From: JBAVQS01 sp049694275
Lineage (GTDB): Bacteria; Chloroflexota; Anaerolineae; UBA4142; SHND01
Direction of reading: 5' to 3'
NCBI GenBank assembly: GCA_049694275.1
Contig: JBAVQS010000256.1
Coordinates: 1 to 5,867 of the forward strand
Length of the DNA stretch: 5,867 nt
The position numbers were made by a program, and so were the translations under genes. The notes beneath the pieces are model-generated. The model had not been told where the DNA came from. It ran no database searches and saw only the letters and a list, made by a program, of their open reading frames with translations. This document shows positions 4,284-5,867 of the stretch, in pieces (within the stretch, counting starts at the first letter, position 1; the number at the start of each line of letters is the position of its first letter).

Positions 4284-5120
4284 ATGAACTATACCGAGTG
4301 GCGACGGCTGTTCGAGCGCGAGGTCCGGCGCCCGCCTTCCGAGATCGATCTCGCTCGCGCCGCGCTCCTCATTGCGACCGATCAATACCCCGATCTGGAG
4401 ATCGATAAATACCTGGCGCTCCTGGGCCGGATGGCGGACGTCGTCCGAGCCCGGCTGCCTCAAGACCGTATTCCGAATGTATGCGTCGAGACGCTGAATA
4501 CCTATCTGTTCCGTGAATTGGGATTTGAGGGGAACCGCGACCAGTACTATGACCCGCTGAATAGTTATCTCAACGATGTGCTGGAACGGCGCACGGGATT
4601 GCCGATTACCCTCTCCGTCCTGTATATCGCCATCGGTCGCCGCCTCGGCCTGCCACTCCATGGGGTTGGACTGCCCGGGCACTTTATCGTGAAATATGAG
4701 GACGACCGTGCGCGCATCCTGATCGATCCCTTTAACCGGGGCATGATTCTCGACGAGAGTGGGGTCGAGGCGCGGGTGCGCGATACGTTTCACTCGCAGG
4801 CGCACTTTGATCCCGAGTGGCTCACGACTGTCGATGCCCGCTATATCCTCGCGCGGGTGCTGTATAACCTGAAAGCGCTGTTTGTGCCCAACCGCGATTT
4901 CAAGCGCGCGTGGCAGGTGGTGGACAAGCTCTTGCTCCTCGAGCCGCGCTCGTCGGAAAACATCCGCGAGATGGGGCTGCTTTCGATTCAGGTGGGCGCT
5001 TATCGCCAGGCCGTGTCGTACCTGGAAGAATATCTCTTGTCGCATCCCGACGCGCCGGATGCCGACCAACTGCGCGGCTATTTGCGCACAGCGCTCACGA
5101 TTGTGGAAAAGCTGAATTGA
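4284..5120 (+). CDS. SirB1 family, transglutaminase-like with TPR-like C-terminus
   Basis: This 278-residue protein has the normal length for SirB1-type proteins. The transglutaminase-like core (Transglut_core2) runs from about 30 to 170. Landmarks are LNTYLFRELGF (71-81), the signature LNSYLNDVLERRTGLPITLSV (92-112, split here by its motifs NSYLNDVLERR and TGLPITLSV), LGLPLHGVGLPGHFIVK (121-137), and LIDPF (146-150). His133 and Asp148 would be two members of a Cys-His-Asp triad. No Cys is seen in the region where the nucleophile would be expected, where Ser111 is found, so the fold may be non-catalytic. From about 185 on, paired helices (ARYILARVLYNLKALF; AYRQAVSYLEEYLLSHPDAP) look like TPR repeats. 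The biochemical role of the family is unsettled. The tRNA terminator lies just upstream and I see no good promoter in the 27 bases between, so expression may rely on read-through. A YgfZ-like gene follows in the same direction. Confidence 0.85.
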   Translation: MNYTEWRRLFEREVRRPPSEIDLARAALLIATDQYPDLEIDKYLALLGRMADVVRARLPQDRIPNVCVETLNTYLFRELGFEGNRDQYYDPLNSYLNDVLERRTGLPITLSVLYIAIGRRLGLPLHGVGLPGHFIVKYEDDRARILIDPFNRGMILDESGVEARVRDTFHSQAHFDPEWLTTVDARYILARVLYNLKALFVPNRDFKRAWQVVDKLLLLEPRSSENIREMGLLSIQVGAYRQAVSYLEEYLLSHPDAPDADQLRGYLRTALTIVEKLN

Positions 5121-5153
5121 ATGGGGAATTGGGAATGGCGAATGATGAATGGC
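5112..5153 (+). repeat. GAAT/ATGG-rich short repeat tract
   Basis: A purine-rich stretch built from repeated GAAT, ATGG and GGGAAT words: GAATTGAATGGGGAATTGGG, then AATGGCGAATG, then ATGAATGGC. It begins in the last codons and stop (5118-5120) of the SirB1-like gene and fills most of the 46-base gap before the next gene. Several ATG triplets in it (5121, 5135, 5142, 5145) are out of frame with the next gene's start. Confidence 0.6.
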
Positions 5154-5161
5154 AAGGGGGG
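5154..5161 (+). promoter_or_regulatory. Ribosome binding site of the YgfZ-like gene
   Basis: AAGGGGGG lies five bases before the ATG at 5167 and supports that start over the ATG triplets inside the repeat tract. Confidence 0.65.
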
Positions 5162-5166
5162 AAGCG

Positions 5167-5867
5167 ATGGCGGTGAATGAGTTGCAAGTAGGGTATGAGG
5201 TTGTTGCTGCCCATGCGGGCAAAGCGCCGGCGCTGGTGAGCGTCCTGCAGGTGACCGGCCGCGACCGCATCCAATGGTTACATAAACTTGTGACGGCGGA
5301 TGTCGAGCACCTGGCCGCGGGGCAGGGGGCGCGCGGCGCGCTGCTCGAAGCGAAAGGACATTTCGTCGCCGATTTTGTCATCCTGGCGTTTGCCGAATCG
5401 ATTTTGCTCCTCGTCGAGCCGGGGGCGCGTGAGATCTTGCTGAACGATCTGCGCCGGTATATCATTCGCGAAAAGGTGCAGGTGGCGGACGAAAGCGACC
5501 GGTGGCAACTGTGGACGGTGGTCGGTCCGGAATCCGATGTGGCCGTCCTGCGTGCGTTCGGCCAGACCGCGCCGGCCCCGCCTTTCCATTGGACGCGGGC
5601 AGAATGGCAGGGCACTGCACTGGATCTGTTTCATCACCCGCGCGCCGTCTTTCCGGCCACCGATATTCTGGCGCCAGTGGAGGTCGGTGATGGGCTGAGC
5701 CGCGCGTTGGATGTGCCAGAAATCACCCCGGCGCTTTTGGAGGTGCTGCGCGTCGAGGCCGGGCTGCCCCGCTGGGGCGTCGATTTCGATTCCGGCACGC
5801 TGGCCCTCGAGATCCCCGATGTCATGTCGATTCGCGTGGACCAGGGGTGCTATGTCGGCCAGGAGGT
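5167..5867 (+). CDS. ygfZ: YgfZ/GcvT-like folate-binding protein, 3' truncated by window
   Basis: The frame stays open from the ATG at 5167 to the window end: 233 complete codons, no stop. The family (COG0354, YgfZ in bacteria, IBA57 in mitochondria) binds tetrahydrofolate and helps maintain Fe-S enzymes such as the tRNA methylthiotransferase MiaB. Visible features are VLQVTGRDRIQWLHKLVTADV (start of the folate-binding fold, about 27-47), GARGALLEAKGHFVADF (54-70), VLRVEAGLPRWGVDF (about 195-209), and the hallmark GCYVGQE at 227-233 with Cys228. The position two before the Cys, usually Lys in KGCYxGQE, is Gln226. It follows the SirB1-like gene by 46 bases on the same strand, so the two may share a transcript. 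The remaining C-terminal part (roughly 80-100 residues in the family) lies beyond the window. Confidence 0.87.
   Translation, partial: MAVNELQVGYEVVAAHAGKAPALVSVLQVTGRDRIQWLHKLVTADVEHLAAGQGARGALLEAKGHFVADFVILAFAESILLLVEPGAREILLNDLRRYIIREKVQVADESDRWQLWTVVGPESDVAVLRAFGQTAPAPPFHWTRAEWQGTALDLFHHPRAVFPATDILAPVEVGDGLSRALDVPEITPALLEVLRVEAGLPRWGVDFDSGTLALEIPDVMSIRVDQGCYVGQE

Noticed and set aside
4149..5615. A 488-codon open frame on the minus strand
   Set aside because: It runs antisense across the tRNA, the SirB1-like gene and much of the YgfZ-like gene, all of which have recognisable motifs, and its translation is low in family-like sequence. It is a by-product of GC-rich codon use.

Overview
The window is GC-rich bacterial chromosome. 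It carries five protein genes (one cut by the right edge), one tRNA gene, and several clusters of short hairpin repeats. The gene content and style suggest a Chloroflexota (Anaerolineae-like) genome: a proline-linker LysM/M23 lipoprotein, a DUF362 protein, a SirB1/YgfZ pair and TGTAGGGGCG-type intergenic hairpins. This placement is from recognition, not from a search, and is tentative.

Layout. 21-440 (+) is a complete single-domain Y1 (HUH) transposase of the IS200/RAYT type. 430-710 is a compact array of repeats and hairpins between that gene and the convergent gene on its right; the first hairpin contains the transposase stop codon. 737-2590 (-) encodes an exported lipoprotein with a LysM domain and an M23-like C-terminal domain. 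Its best promoter places the transcription start beside a GTG codon, which implies a leaderless mRNA. 2621-2679 holds two back-to-back sigma70-type promoters. The rightward one drives a DUF362 protein with a C-terminal membrane helix (2808-4046), through a leader containing three related GC-rich hairpins. 4066-4256 is a self-contained tRNA-Arg(CCG) unit: promoter, leader hairpin, tRNA, intrinsic terminator. 4284-5120 (+) is a SirB1/transglutaminase-like protein with a C-terminal TPR-like part. A short GAAT/ATGG-rich repeat tract separates it from a YgfZ/GcvT-like folate-binding protein that starts at 5167 and leaves the window.

The genes do not form one pathway. Cell-envelope hydrolysis, a probable Fe-S-related DUF362 protein, tRNA supply and Fe-S/tRNA-modification support sit side by side as ordinary housekeeping neighbours. 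I see no defence, toxin or CRISPR system. The least explained element is the hairpin array beside the Y1 transposase: three hairpin types have different stem sequences, but each has a loop of the form TT-(S)GA-AA.
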